64,000 nt of DNA from Trichoplax adhaerens. Its lineage: Eukaryota > Placozoa > Uniplacotomia > Trichoplacea > Trichoplacidae. Position numbers and translations under genes: made by a program. How positions within the stretch are numbered: the first letter of the stretch is position 1; every line of letters starts with the position of its first letter. This document shows positions 26,394-37,323 of the stretch, one piece after another. The stretch spans positions 2,035,740 through 2,099,739 of the forward strand of contig NW_002060947.1 of assembly GCF_000150275.1 (NCBI RefSeq), written 5' to 3'. The notes below the pieces were generated by a model, which did no database searches, was not told the origin of the DNA, and saw only the letters and a program-made list of their open reading frames with translations.

Positions 26394-27830
26394 TCATTTA
26401 TGGAATAATGGCTGCACGGCTCGGATAAACGAAGTATTGAATACATCTTCAGAGAATCTTGCTGCAGCAGATTCTCGAGCTCTTAGCCTGAGATCCATTC
26501 GTTCTTTGGTGGACATTTCAAATATTTCTTTCATTGCCGTTGCATACTGTTCTTCGTTTTCTGCTAATAAACCTGTTGGCTGGCCTTGCCAGTCTTTTAC
26601 AATGTCCATTTTTGGACCACCACTATTATGAGCTAAAGTGACAGCTCCAGCTGCCATGCATTCAACTACACCGATACCGAAATGTTCATTCCACATTGTG
26701 TGCAATCCAATAGTTGCATTTGATAGACGTTCCTGTAACTTTTCAAATGATACGTTTAACTCAAATTTTACGTAATCAACAATTTTCAATTCATCGCACA
26801 ACACTTTTAATTTATTGACACGAGCTAAATCTTCATCATTCCGACAGCTCCCGATTAAAATTAATCCATAACGCTTCTTTTCTTCTTGGGATAAAGCTTG
26901 TAAAAATCTATGAAAGGATCTAATTTGCAACGGGTGATCTTTCTCAGGGCGAAATTGAGCTATAGATACAATCGTCAATTGTTGTTTATCATTGACTTCA
27001 GGAAATTCTGTAATTGGAAATTGTTGAAAAGTTTTTGTATCACATGGCGGATAAACTACAGAGGTTGACAAAGGCTTTTTCCATAGTGCTAGTATGTGAT
27101 TTTTTGTCCAGCTTGAATTGACCATAATTACATGCGCACTGCTACCAACTAAGCCATACAATAAGGCAAAGATGTAATAATATAATATTTTGATACTACT
27201 TAATAATTTACTGTTGGATATAAATGAGGCATTATTAAACCCAGGCCTTCTGCTACTGACCACACTTAACATGTCAACACTTATTGTTGGATAATGGACA
27301 TAACAGCCGATACTGCAGCACCCAATGTAGCGAAACAACGGTAAAGTAAAAGCATAGCCCATGCTATCGATATAGATATCGGGAACACAAAGACGTAAAG
27401 CTTCCCAGCCAAGTAATATAGAACCTAGCGATTGCCCTAATAATGTGAAAAACGGATAAGATGATGCTTCTACTAACTGTCGCTTTCGTAGAAACTTAAA
27501 CTCTACATCTCTTTTCAAGTTAATATTAAAACGTTGCTTGACTTTACGTAGAATATCTTGGGGTTTTGCATCGCAATCTCCGCTGTATACGACACAATGA
27601 GCGCCTGGATATACCTCCTGTATAGCCCGAATAGCGCACCACAATACACGTTCACCGCCACCTCCAGCATTACAGTAAGGATGAAAGAATCCAACGATTA
27701 CTTTGGCGTCAATATTATTCTTTAATTGATTTCTCTTCCTAGTTGCCCATCTACGAAGGTATAGTACTAGCATGAGTAGGACTGCCAACACAGCCAATAT
27801 TATGGTCCAACTCATTAATATCACGTCCAT
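26394..27830 (-). CDS. ALG11: GDP-mannose:Man3GlcNAc2-PP-dolichol alpha-1,2-mannosyltransferase ALG11
   Basis: Adds the fourth and fifth mannoses to the dolichol-linked N-glycan precursor on the cytosolic face of the endoplasmic reticulum. A single uninterrupted frame of 478 residues, close to the human length of about 492. The N-terminus is a signal anchor (hydrophobic residues about 2-24, then basic LRRWATRKR). Family motifs follow: GFFHPYCNAGGGGERVLW near residues 47-64, the membrane-associated YVHYPTISVDML stretch, and the GT4 nucleotide-sugar site with an E-x7-E pair (E382 and E390 in EHFGIGVVECMAAGA) plus NSGGPKMDIV. The start is the first ATG and gives the expected N-terminus. It is intronless, unlike most neighbours, and is divergent to PAN3 and convergent with NUDT6. 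Confidence 0.96.
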   Translation of the reverse strand: MDVILMSWTIILAVLAVLLMLVLYLRRWATRKRNQLKNNIDAKVIVGFFHPYCNAGGGGERVLWCAIRAIQEVYPGAHCVVYSGDCDAKPQDILRKVKQRFNINLKRDVEFKFLRKRQLVEASSYPFFTLLGQSLGSILLGWEALRLCVPDIYIDSMGYAFTLPLFRYIGCCSIGCYVHYPTISVDMLSVVSSRRPGFNNASFISNSKLLSSIKILYYYIFALLYGLVGSSAHVIMVNSSWTKNHILALWKKPLSTSVVYPPCDTKTFQQFPITEFPEVNDKQQLTIVSIAQFRPEKDHPLQIRSFHRFLQALSQEEKKRYGLILIGSCRNDEDLARVNKLKVLCDELKIVDYVKFELNVSFEKLQERLSNATIGLHTMWNEHFGIGVVECMAAGAVTLAHNSGGPKMDIVKDWQGQPTGLLAENEEQYATAMKEIFEMSTKERMDLRLRARESAAARFSEDVFNTSFIRAVQPLFHK

Positions 27831-28946
27831 AGTAGCGAGTACAGTATTTGGAAATCTTCTTGCACAGTCGAATCTACTGTTTTACTAGTTTAGCTAACAA
27901 ATTAGGATTCAATCGATGCTATTCTATCAGTTCTACAACAGAGGACGAAAACAGGTTGACTTATTAATTCATTAATTATCTACGGTATATTCCACCTCTA
28001 TCGTCATAATGATGATGCAACGAGGCATCATCAACAGCAAGCAAAAGCTACCAACGATGGATGACGATTTGAAGGTCGTGAACTTAAAATCGATCTACAG
28101 TAAATTCTTTGTAGAGAAAATATAATTTCTTGACGTTAAGCAATCTCCAAATGTACAGAACAACCAAGAAAAGTGCTCCAAAAATGCAATTCTACCGCTT
28201 CAAAATGAGAGCGTGGACGCCTCCAAGTTCAAGTTTTAGAATGGGTACAATCGTAGCTTGGAGATGTTTTTTAATACGAGTACTGTATCTGCAGTTGTAT
28301 TCTTCAGGACGTTCAGTATAGACTGCACTACAGCACAATACTTGTACACACAAAGTAATCTGTGCAAAAATAATGTCACTAGAGCTACAGTGCGTTCTTG
28401 TTTGCTGGTTAATGCGATCATACTGACTGGATTTTTCCCCAAGAATACAGTGCAAACAAATTTCGAACGGAGTACTAACTACTGTATACTACAGTATACA
28501 GTACTGTACCGTTTTTCGAATTGGTTTTTGACAGATGCGCAGTACTGTACGGCACGAGTAGTTTACTATAGTTTATTACTATGGAGTCGATGATGGACTA
28601 CGTGAGTCGAAAGAGAGTGCTAGCAAAACGGTAGACGCCGATTATTTTACTGGTCATTTCAACTGTATCGCATGTCTGTCATGATGAACTATCGTATCGG
28701 CAATTGATATCTAAATTCAATCCGCTGCTAAGTTGATTTTCGGCTGCTGACTACCTTGTCCATGTTTACTCTATGCATATTTAAGAATATTTGATTATTG
28801 TTATTATCATCATTATTACTAGTAGCCTCCATAACTAGCCACATTACTGTAGAGTGTACAGTACAATGTACAGTACATTAAGGTCTACAACGGTACATTA
28901 TACTGTACCAGGTACACTACAGTACGCTACGGTCATGATGCTAAAG
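27831..28946. promoter_or_regulatory. ALG11/PAN3 divergent spacer, proximal part
   Basis: This holds the ALG11 promoter. From about 28.27 kb on it contains many TACTGTAC, GTACAGTA and TATACAGTA steps, most densely at 28.48-28.56 and 28.85-28.93 kb. Open frames of 60-110 codons overlap on both strands with no family resemblance, and I do not call them. Confidence 0.4.
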
Positions 28947-29303
28947 CGTCCAGCACTGTATAGTGTGCTGTATAGACACCTGAACGTCTCAGAACATTGC
29001 TGTTTGCGATATTCAAACCTCCAGAACATGATCTTACTGCAATACAACATTTGGAAATAAGTTTGGACACATCTTTCATACAGAAGTAAATAAGACCAGA
29101 CTTTCCGGGCGGCCTATACACACACGTCCAGCACTGTACAGTATAGTGTACTGTATAGACACCTGAACGTCTCAGAACATTGCTGTTTGCGATATTCAAA
29201 TCTCCAGAACATGATCTTACTGCATACCAAATTTGCAAAGAAAGTTTGGACCCATCTTTCATACAGAAGTAAATAAGACCAGACTTTCCGGGCGTCCAGA
29301 CTT
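28947..29303. repeat. two-copy direct repeat, 178 bp unit
   Basis: Copies begin with CGTCCAGCACTGTA at 28947 and 29125. Both carry GACACCTGAACGTCTCAGAA, an ATGATCTTACTGCA block and end in CCAGACTTTCCGGGCG. That last block recurs a third time immediately after copy two. Palindromic GTACAGTA-type steps mark the left edge of the unit and follow the array to 29360. The repeat lies between the divergent ALG11 and PAN3 genes. Confidence 0.88.
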
Positions 29304-29742
29304 TCCGGGCGCCCTGTACAGTGTACAGTACAGATTATACAGTACTGTACTGTACGATAAGGTGAAGCCGATAAGCTACGGTTCAAGAGTCCAATACGTT
29401 GTCGTGAGCACTCATGAATTTACAGTTGGTAGGGAGACCGATATCATGGCATGGCTTGGTAGTTTAGTTAATGGTGGTTATTATTCGATATCGTTGAAGA
29501 TAGGATGCGATAGTCTGTGTACATTAGCATGTACAATATAATCAGACCGATTCGTTAATATTAGCAAGAATTGTAAAGGAATAGATTGGAAAAAATCTTG
29601 AAAATATCTATTCTAAATTTCATATCTACAAGATAACGCCATCGATTACAATCGCGACGTCGTCAATCTGTTTTATATCAATCTTTTCACTTTAAAGTGT
29701 TAGATAGCATAATCAAGCACAATATAGTGATAGTCCACCAAG
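29304..29742. promoter_or_regulatory. 5' flank of PAN3
   Basis: Sequence between the two-copy repeat and the PAN3 start codon. Palindromic TACTGTAC steps occur near 29.32-29.36 kb, then unique sequence follows. It must include the PAN3 promoter, but I see no definite core element. Confidence 0.3.
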
Positions 29743-32700
29743 ATGAGTTACTCCAAAGGTAATCGATCCTCCAATCGACTGAACAAATCAATCATACCAT
29801 GCAAATATTTCTCTTCTGGAATGACATGTATGTATGGAGATCAGTGCCAATTTTATCACGATAAATCGCTACTTAAAAGCCAATCCAGTAAAGCATCCCC
29901 AACTGGTAAGTCATCAACAACTTTCAAGTGTATCGATTTCATGTGTATCTAACTACTAACAGTAAAATTCTAACTGAATGATGAAGTAAGGTGTAAGAGT
30001 ACACTTTGGAAGCTATGGATAGGTTTAATATGCGATCCTTTCTGACCTCTTTCATAATGTAAATCATATCTTGTGTATTACCAAGTAGCGTTTTCATCAG
30101 GCGGGGCTATACAGTGTACTGTATGTTATGTAGATATATATATATATACAGCATGGACTACTGTACTATCAATATGGCTTACTGTATATTTATTTTACTC
30201 TCCATTCTTTCCATGATTACTATTGACGCTATCGCTTCAATTAATATCATCCTATTACAAATATCCTCAAGCCAATGCACATTATTTTATCATCTATTAC
30301 TTTAGAGTAGAGTGTAGTTTTTTGGAATCTATTTTACCGTAATGCGTGCACAATTCTGTCAGTCAATAAAACTTTGCTTGGTATACAAGGTGTTGTCATT
30401 TTTTTTTTCTCACTGATACCTTTTTTTATCAGCCTGCATACAAGTATAAAGAGCCAATGTCGTCAATGAAATATATATTAATTATACAATGTTAAGCTTT
30501 CTTTTCATTCAGTCAATAGTAATAAATAAATTAAAAACATAGAGAGATAGTATATCCTCCCTCTTTCAGTTAAAACACTCGTTAGAAAGGTATTCTATTC
30601 CTATGGATACTATATGTACGGGTACACCACTCCTTAACCAATAGTATGCGATTGGTTACTTATTGCCGTTGTCCAAGTGTTGCACTTGATCCTAATTTTG
30701 GGGACTCTTTTTTCTTGTTTACGTTATCACCCCACACCACTTAACTTTAGTAAAGAGTTCTAGCTCGATACTGGACAGTACTACAGCTTTTTATTTTAGC
30801 GATCGAGTTTTGGCAACGGTTACTTTGTCCCTGATCTAAAAAACAACAGCTGTACCATTTCAATGGGAATAAACTATGAATCTAAACCTAGCACATTAAT
30901 GCGGCATACGTTAACGCTGGATGTATACAGGATTGCGTAAAACTTGACTAAAGGAATCTACTTCACGTCCGTATACATTTGCTATTGAACAGTGAGAATG
31001 GTCCTAATATCAATTTTGCCTACTGTACTAGCATGGTGCAATTTTGACCTAATTGGGATATTTCGCCAACTCTTTGAGCATAACTTACCATTTCTTGTAA
31101 ACAATTTTGACGTGCCTTCAAAAATAAATCTTTTCAGTGTTGCTATGTAAACACCCTTATTCAGTTACCTTCTACAGTAAAATACAGTACAATAATCTAT
31201 AATCACTGTTATCATAGTCACTGGGTCAGAATAACTTCGGTTACCGGTTTCTATCGTATTATGACTAATGACATTGTAAACTTAATAACTAATTATTATC
31301 ATAGTATATAATCACTAACTGTGTTAGGGTTTAGGACTAACGATATTGTAAACTGGAAAAGTGACATTTCAACTGAGTAATACTGAATATAAATAATGCC
31401 AATAAAGATTATTGCTGTACACACACTATGTACAATAGTAGCAAAATGGTTTGTTATTTCCTGCACTGGAATGACTGGATAGACCACTCAAATGTTACTC
31501 GATTGCTACACAGTCTACAACAATTTTAGTTATTTACTAGCTATGTACTGTATTGTACTGTACAAATACAAGATGGATGATAATATCTAAAGATAACTTT
31601 TCGGCATAATCATTATGGTACCTTCCATGTTGTACATTGAACCAGTAGTGCTAAAAATAGACTGTTAAATGAATTTTACAATCTAGTCCGCGGACAAGTG
31701 ATGTATGATCGTAGGCTACTGTACCATAGTATGAATTACTTATAAGAAATCCATCACATATTTACTAGTCCACGACCGTAGTCTATCCGTGAACAGTTAA
31801 CATAGCTAACATGACTGTGCTACTGTAAATCAACGGCATTATTCGCCAACATGACGAATGCAGCAATAGACCTGTAGATGCCTAATAATACTTAATCATA
31901 ACTAATGTAATGTATATTAAAAAAATCCATGCTTGTTAAACGAGCAGGTAATGGGCTTGCAAATTACAAAGTTGTACTATGTCGGCCTTTTGTTGATGTG
32001 CTTTGCTTTAAACACTTTGCACCTGATTGTATGTTTTCACTAAACTTATTGCTTCAAGTTGCACTTGGCAACTCTAGACATTTCCTACAGTAAACATGGA
32101 GCATATGATTTCACAGTTAGCTAGCTCCTGCATAGTGCCTGTGCCAATTTACAATTCAAAACATGACAACTTCAGCGTAAAAATTTCAATCTTTGCCCTT
32201 AACTTAAGAACATAGCGCCTAGACGACCATTTTTGCCGATAGGAAGTCACGGTTATCGTAGTGGCAAAATTTGAAAACCCATGCGTTAGAGATGCCCATA
32301 GGGATAGAAGATGAAATGCCAACTACTGTATGTACAGTACAGTGGAATATTAGCATAAAGACATTTTTCGCCGATAGGAGGTCATAATTAATCGTAGTGG
32401 CAAAATTTGAAAACCTACGCGATAGAAATGCCAATAGGGACAGAAGATGAAATGCCAACTACTGTACGTACAGTGGAACATTAGCTTACAGACCCTTTTC
32501 GCCGATAGTTAATCGTAGTGGTAAAACTTGAAGACCTACGCGATAGAAATGCCCATAGGGATAGCAGATGAAATGCCAACTACTGTACGTACAGTGGAAC
32601 ATTAGCTTACAGACCCTTTTCGCCGATAGTTAATCGTAGTGGTAAAACTTAAAGACCTACGCGATAGAAATGCCCATAGGGATAGAAGATGAAATGCCAA

Positions 32701-35700
32701 CCGCTATACTCCACAGTGGAACATTAGTTTACAGTACTATCGTATGTTGTAGGATAGGCCACAAGTCCACAGTACACTATACCCAGTAGGCAGACGTGCG
32801 CTAAAACAGAAGTCAAACTGTCCACTAATCATTGAGGAAAGCCAGTGATAATCGTATAAAATCTCTACTTGCATGCTAGATCATTTTAATTAATTTCTAG
32901 TGGCACGTTTATCAAGAATTTTGAATACGTTATAAGATACTCTCGCTCTGCTTGGGAAAAGAGTGTACAAATAGAAAAGTCGAGTGAAAATCGTCATCAT
33001 CTCTAGGTGCAAGCTAGACTACTTCGTATTTTACTCCTAGCTTGTGGCGCATTTATCAAGAACTTTGAATACGTTAAAATACCCTTGCTCTGGTTATGAA
33101 AAGAGTGTGCAAGTAGAAAAGTCGAGTAAAAATCGTCATCATCTCTAGGTGCAAGCTAGACCACTTCGTATTTTACTCCTAGCTTGTGGCGCATTTATCA
33201 AGAACTTGGAATACGTTAAAATACCCTTGCTCTGGTTGTGAAAAGAGTGTGCAAGTAGAAAAATAGAGTGAAAACCATAAAAATCTCTAGGTGCTAGCTA
33301 GACCATGCCTATTTACTTCTAACTTGTGGCGCGTTTATTAACAACTTTGAATACGTTAACATACCCTTGCTGTGGTTGGGAAAAGAGTGTGCAAGTTGAA
33401 GTACTGTAGACAATTTATTCATTGTATTTGGAAGATACAAATTGACTCCTAGACGTTCTACTGTCGATATACTATACTATATAACTGCCTATAATAAAAT
33501 AGGAATAAAACGAGATTTACAACGGGAAAAGATGAATCAGCGTACTGGTATGGATTCAATAATGACAATCAATTGCTTTATTATGGAAGAACACCATTAT
33601 ACTGTAGGGGCTATAATTGTAGCTTTGAAGAAGGCCTCTCTTTCAATGAAATAATGCAGTAGTTGGCCTAATATCTATTTGCCAATGATAGTAGTACCGT
33701 ATTTTAAATCACTAAGCCACTATTGCTAACCAATACTGACCAATCTTCTATCATCAACACGATTTGAAGGATGTTATTGAGACCTTTTGCTAACGTCAAT
33801 CATAGAATCTTTAATCTAATTTTTCTATCATTCAAATTTTAGGTAAAGAAACCCAAAATGCTTACCATAATCCACTCACGGTATAGATTATACACTCATA
33901 TACAGTAGGAAAGATGTCTTACAAATAATTAGCTTATATGACTAACCCTTTGTTATAGAGATATACATATAGATATTAGACAGTCATACCAAAAGAACTG
34001 TCTTACAATTACTACCATAACCGTTGTTGATACGAATAGAGACTAGCTGATACAGTAGTAATTAATTAATTTGCAATTGAATACACCAATCTGTCTTGAT
34101 ATTTAGTCACGGCGTAATGAAAACTCTGCTACTCAGAGTGGATATCATGGATTTCCGACTACCAATTTTACTAGCAATTCCACTGGCATTAGTCGTACGT
34201 AGAAGTAGTCTACCTTGCTTGTTGCTATCTTTCGTTTATTTCGTAGGACGCAAGTAGATAGAGATATTTCACAAGTGGTTCTTTACTGATTACATCAAGA
34301 CTATTTATTGTTTACTTACTTACGATCGCCATCGTCTGAATAAACTATAGCAACCGAAGAAGGATCGCCCCCACTAGTTGATCTGATGTCCTCCTTTAGC
34401 CTATCCAATGTACAATCACGAAATGTGTGTTTTTCCTACTTTCATAAATTTGTAAAAGCATGCTAGTTGTTACTTTATACCATTAATACATTGTCATGAT
34501 GAAATAGTAGTAAATATTTGCTGTTGTAAACTTACACTATTTACCTTATAGAACTATAATCCTAACGCCGAAGAATTTATCCCCGGTATAACCAACAATA
34601 AACCACCACGTCAAGATAACAGAAGTGGTTATAGCCAGGCTAATACTATGGCCTCGTCAAATTATAACAAGTTATCTCCTAGGCATAAGAATAATTCTGT
34701 ACCTGCTGGATTAAATCGATCGCACTCGACGCCCAGTCATCAAAGCTTAACAACAAATCCCAGTTATGATAATTTTCATAGGCAATTACCTCCTACAGAA
34801 AACTCTAAAAAACCGCCTGGAAAATCAAATCGCCGCCCTCAATTTACTAATAAAGTAGAAGGTCGTCAGGTATACCCGTACTTTTACTGATTCTATAGTA
34901 TAAACGTAAGATATATAACTGCTGAATATTATCTTAGTGAACCATATCTATCCTAGTTCTTTAGCAGGCAACAGATGGCGCCTCATTCTGGCCAAGAGGG
35001 CAATAAAAAACCAACCAAACATTACTTCATGAATCATAATTTTAAGCAAGAATTACTTGTTCAGAGATTATTGAGATTGGCAGAAGTCAATCCGGATGAG
35101 TTCGGTAAGATTACGTAATAAAATTTTGTAATAGCTACTTGTTTTTACAGTTCTTTGATAAACGTATAGAGAGAGTATTGATCAGTTTCATGATGTAAGG
35201 TATCCCGTCTTAAAGATATTAATAGCTGGCAATTCGTTATGAATCGAAATAAAACTGTCAAACGTTATCATTTTTAGGATTACCTCGCGAAGTCAAGCAC
35301 TATAATTCGTTGTATCCACTGGAAATGAATCAGCAAGATGGGATATCTTCCAATTTTGGATATAGAACTATTTGCTTCAAAGCTATTAATTCTCACAATG
35401 GTCAAACCTATCTACTGCGGCGTGTTATTGGTAGTGTATAACAACAATAATAATGACTTTACCATTCATGCATGGATTATTCGTTTATTGCTTACTTTTA
35501 AAATTATTTAACAATGTAGGCTTCCGCGCATCACAATCGACATCATTGGAAGTTATTAATAAATGGAAGAAAATTAAACATAGCGGAATCGTACAACTTC
35601 ATGAAGTATTTACCACCAAAGCTTTCGGAGATAATTGTAATTTGTAAATTTTACGTATTTAATTTGAATAGTAATTTCGATATCACCTGTTAATCTAATA

Positions 35701-37323
35701 TATTATTATCGTTGATTTAAAAATAATCACCCAGCACTGATTGCTATATACGATTACTATCCTGCAAATGAAACCATGCAATCGCATTATTTTGATACTA
35801 CAAAGCAATCATATACTATTGGTGAAGACGGTGTACTTAGAGCTGATGTAAATATGGCCCGAAATAACATTGAATTCCTTGATGAAAATATTATTTGGAA
35901 ATATGTAATCCAGTTAACTTCAGCATTACGACTAATCCATGTTGCTGGCTTAGCATGCCAAATTTTAAACGTTACTAAAGTTTTAGTTGCAAGTCGCTCC
36001 AGGTAAGAAAAAATCTCGACTGCTTTGAAAGTCTGTATTTTCTTATTATTTACATCATTCATACGCGTAATTCGACGCTTTCCTTTAACAAGTATTTTAC
36101 ATTCGCATCTTATTCTCTCTATTGATTTAGACTAAGAATTAATGGCGTAGGCATTTTAGACATTTTAGGGAACGACAGCCTAAACCGAAGTGCAATTGCT
36201 TCACGTCAGGTAAACAATAAAAATCTTATACACCATTAACTTTGCAATTCAATCACTACTGATTTTACGTATTGCAGATGACAGATTTAACATCACTCGG
36301 TCGACTCTTGTTAGCACTCGCTTGCCGCTCCCTGGCAGCATTAGACCCAGAAAATTATTCACAATCGTTAGACTTTGTGGCTAATAACTATTCTTCCGAT
36401 TTAAGAGATTTAATATTGTAATGATGACTTAAAAGCAACGATAATCTGTAGTCATTTTTCAGTGCTTAATTAAGTTAATTCCATCAATTGAGCGACTCTT
36501 TTCTATCTATTAGTGGTCTGTTGACTTGCCAACAGCATATGCCACAAGTTGTACACAAAATCAAGAGCGTTAACGACGTAATGCCTTTGATTGGGGCACG
36601 ATTTTATACCCATATTAATGACCTCTATTTTGAAAATGATATCTTGGAGGTTGAACTGGAGAATGTAATTACACGTATTTTTTCTTATTAATATTGATTT
36701 AGTTAATTTTAACTTGATGCATCATTGTGTATTAATCTAAATCCCATTACAGGAACTTGAGAATGATCGCTTAGTAAGACTTCTCCTCAAATTAGGAATT
36801 GTTAACGACAGGCCCGAGTAAGATACAGTATTACGCTTTAGTGAATTATTAATAGTGTCATATACTCGTCTATATAAGATGTATACTTCAATTTTTCCCT
36901 TGCTGAGTATACTACATTTAATATCATTTATATTGTGTTCACTTTTATTAGATTTTTTCTAGATGGCGATTGGTCGGAAACTGGAGATAGATATTTACTA
37001 AAACTGTTTAGAGATTATATATTCCATCAAGTTAAGCAAGATGGATCGCCTTGGATTGATATGGCTCATATGATTCAATGCTTGAACAAGGTGATTTTCA
37101 TCGGCACTAATTCCAGTATAAAGATTTCTTTATTGCTCACAATTGAAAATTATTCTTTCTACATTAATAGCTGGATGTTGGTAGCCAGGATCGAATATGT
37201 TTGTCATCGCGTGATGAAAAATCAGTCTTAGTGGTTAGTTATAAAGATCTTAGAGACTGTTTCGAAAGAACAATCAATGAAGTGTTTGTAGCTGCAGGTA
37301 TTAAGAACCCTGCTAGAGGATAA
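29743..37323 (+). CDS. PAN3: PAN3, regulatory subunit of the PAN2-PAN3 deadenylase
   Basis: PAN3 recruits the PAN2 nuclease to poly(A)-binding protein and starts mRNA poly(A) shortening in the cytoplasm. Fifteen exons: 29743-29905, 33843-33880, 34107-34194, 34351-34409, 34552-34877, 34968-35104, 35278-35430, 35520-35636, 35735-36002, 36131-36209, 36278-36417, 36514-36664, 36753-36817, 36952-37090, 37171-37323. They sum to 2076 bases, 691 residues, with every phase matching. A CCCH zinc finger (C20, C29, C35, H39; spacing 8-5-3) comes first. A serine/asparagine-rich linker follows, then a PAM2 motif (NYNPNAEEFIP, residues 117-127) that should bind the MLLE domain of poly(A)-binding protein. 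Next come LPREVKHYNSLYPLE, the pseudokinase (YRTICFKAIN, IVQLHEVFTTKAF, LIAIYDYYPANETM, LRLIHVAGLACQI, DLTSLGRLLLALACRSL), the coiled coil, and the C-terminal knob (WSETGDRYLLKLFRDYIF, SRDEKSVLVVSYKDL). Intron one is 3.9 kb, the others 70-270 bp. The small exons two to four are called from phase and composition. Confidence 0.94.
30130..30151. repeat. TA microsatellite
   Basis: A short alternating TA tract in PAN3 intron one, flanked by TACTGTA and TACAG steps. Confidence 0.7.
32228..32735. repeat. four-copy tandem array, about 121-135 bp unit, in PAN3 intron one
   Basis: GCCGATAG marks each copy at 32235, 32370, 32501 and 32622. Shared blocks are ATCGTAGTGG.AAAA, GATAGAAATGCCCATAGGGA and AGATGAAATGCCAAC. 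A palindromic ACTGTACGTACAGT separates copies, and this is where most length change occurs. Frames on either strand here are by-products of the array. Confidence 0.9.
32820..33405. repeat. four-copy tandem array, 140-142 bp unit, hairpin-forming, in PAN3 intron one
   Basis: AAGAGTGT recurs at about 32959, 33101, 33243 and 33383. Each unit contains CTCTAGGTGCAAGCTAGAC and, about 20 bases later, CTCCTAGCTTGTGGCGC. GCAAGCTAG and CTAGCTTG are inverted copies that could form a stem. The first unit is the most diverged. The array starts about 85 bp after the preceding, unrelated array. Confidence 0.88.

Noticed and set aside
28130-29541. Several frames of 60-111 codons on both strands between ALG11 and PAN3
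   Set aside because: They overlap each other, follow the GTAC-rich repeats and show no family resemblance or exon structure.
34139-34194. Hydrophobic reading (MDFRLPILLAIPLALV) of the PAN3 88-base exon region
   Set aside because: It fits phase only if the exon starts at 34139. The alternative start at 34107, together with the exons at 33843 and 34351, gives complete phase closure and the serine/asparagine-rich composition expected of this PAN3 linker.
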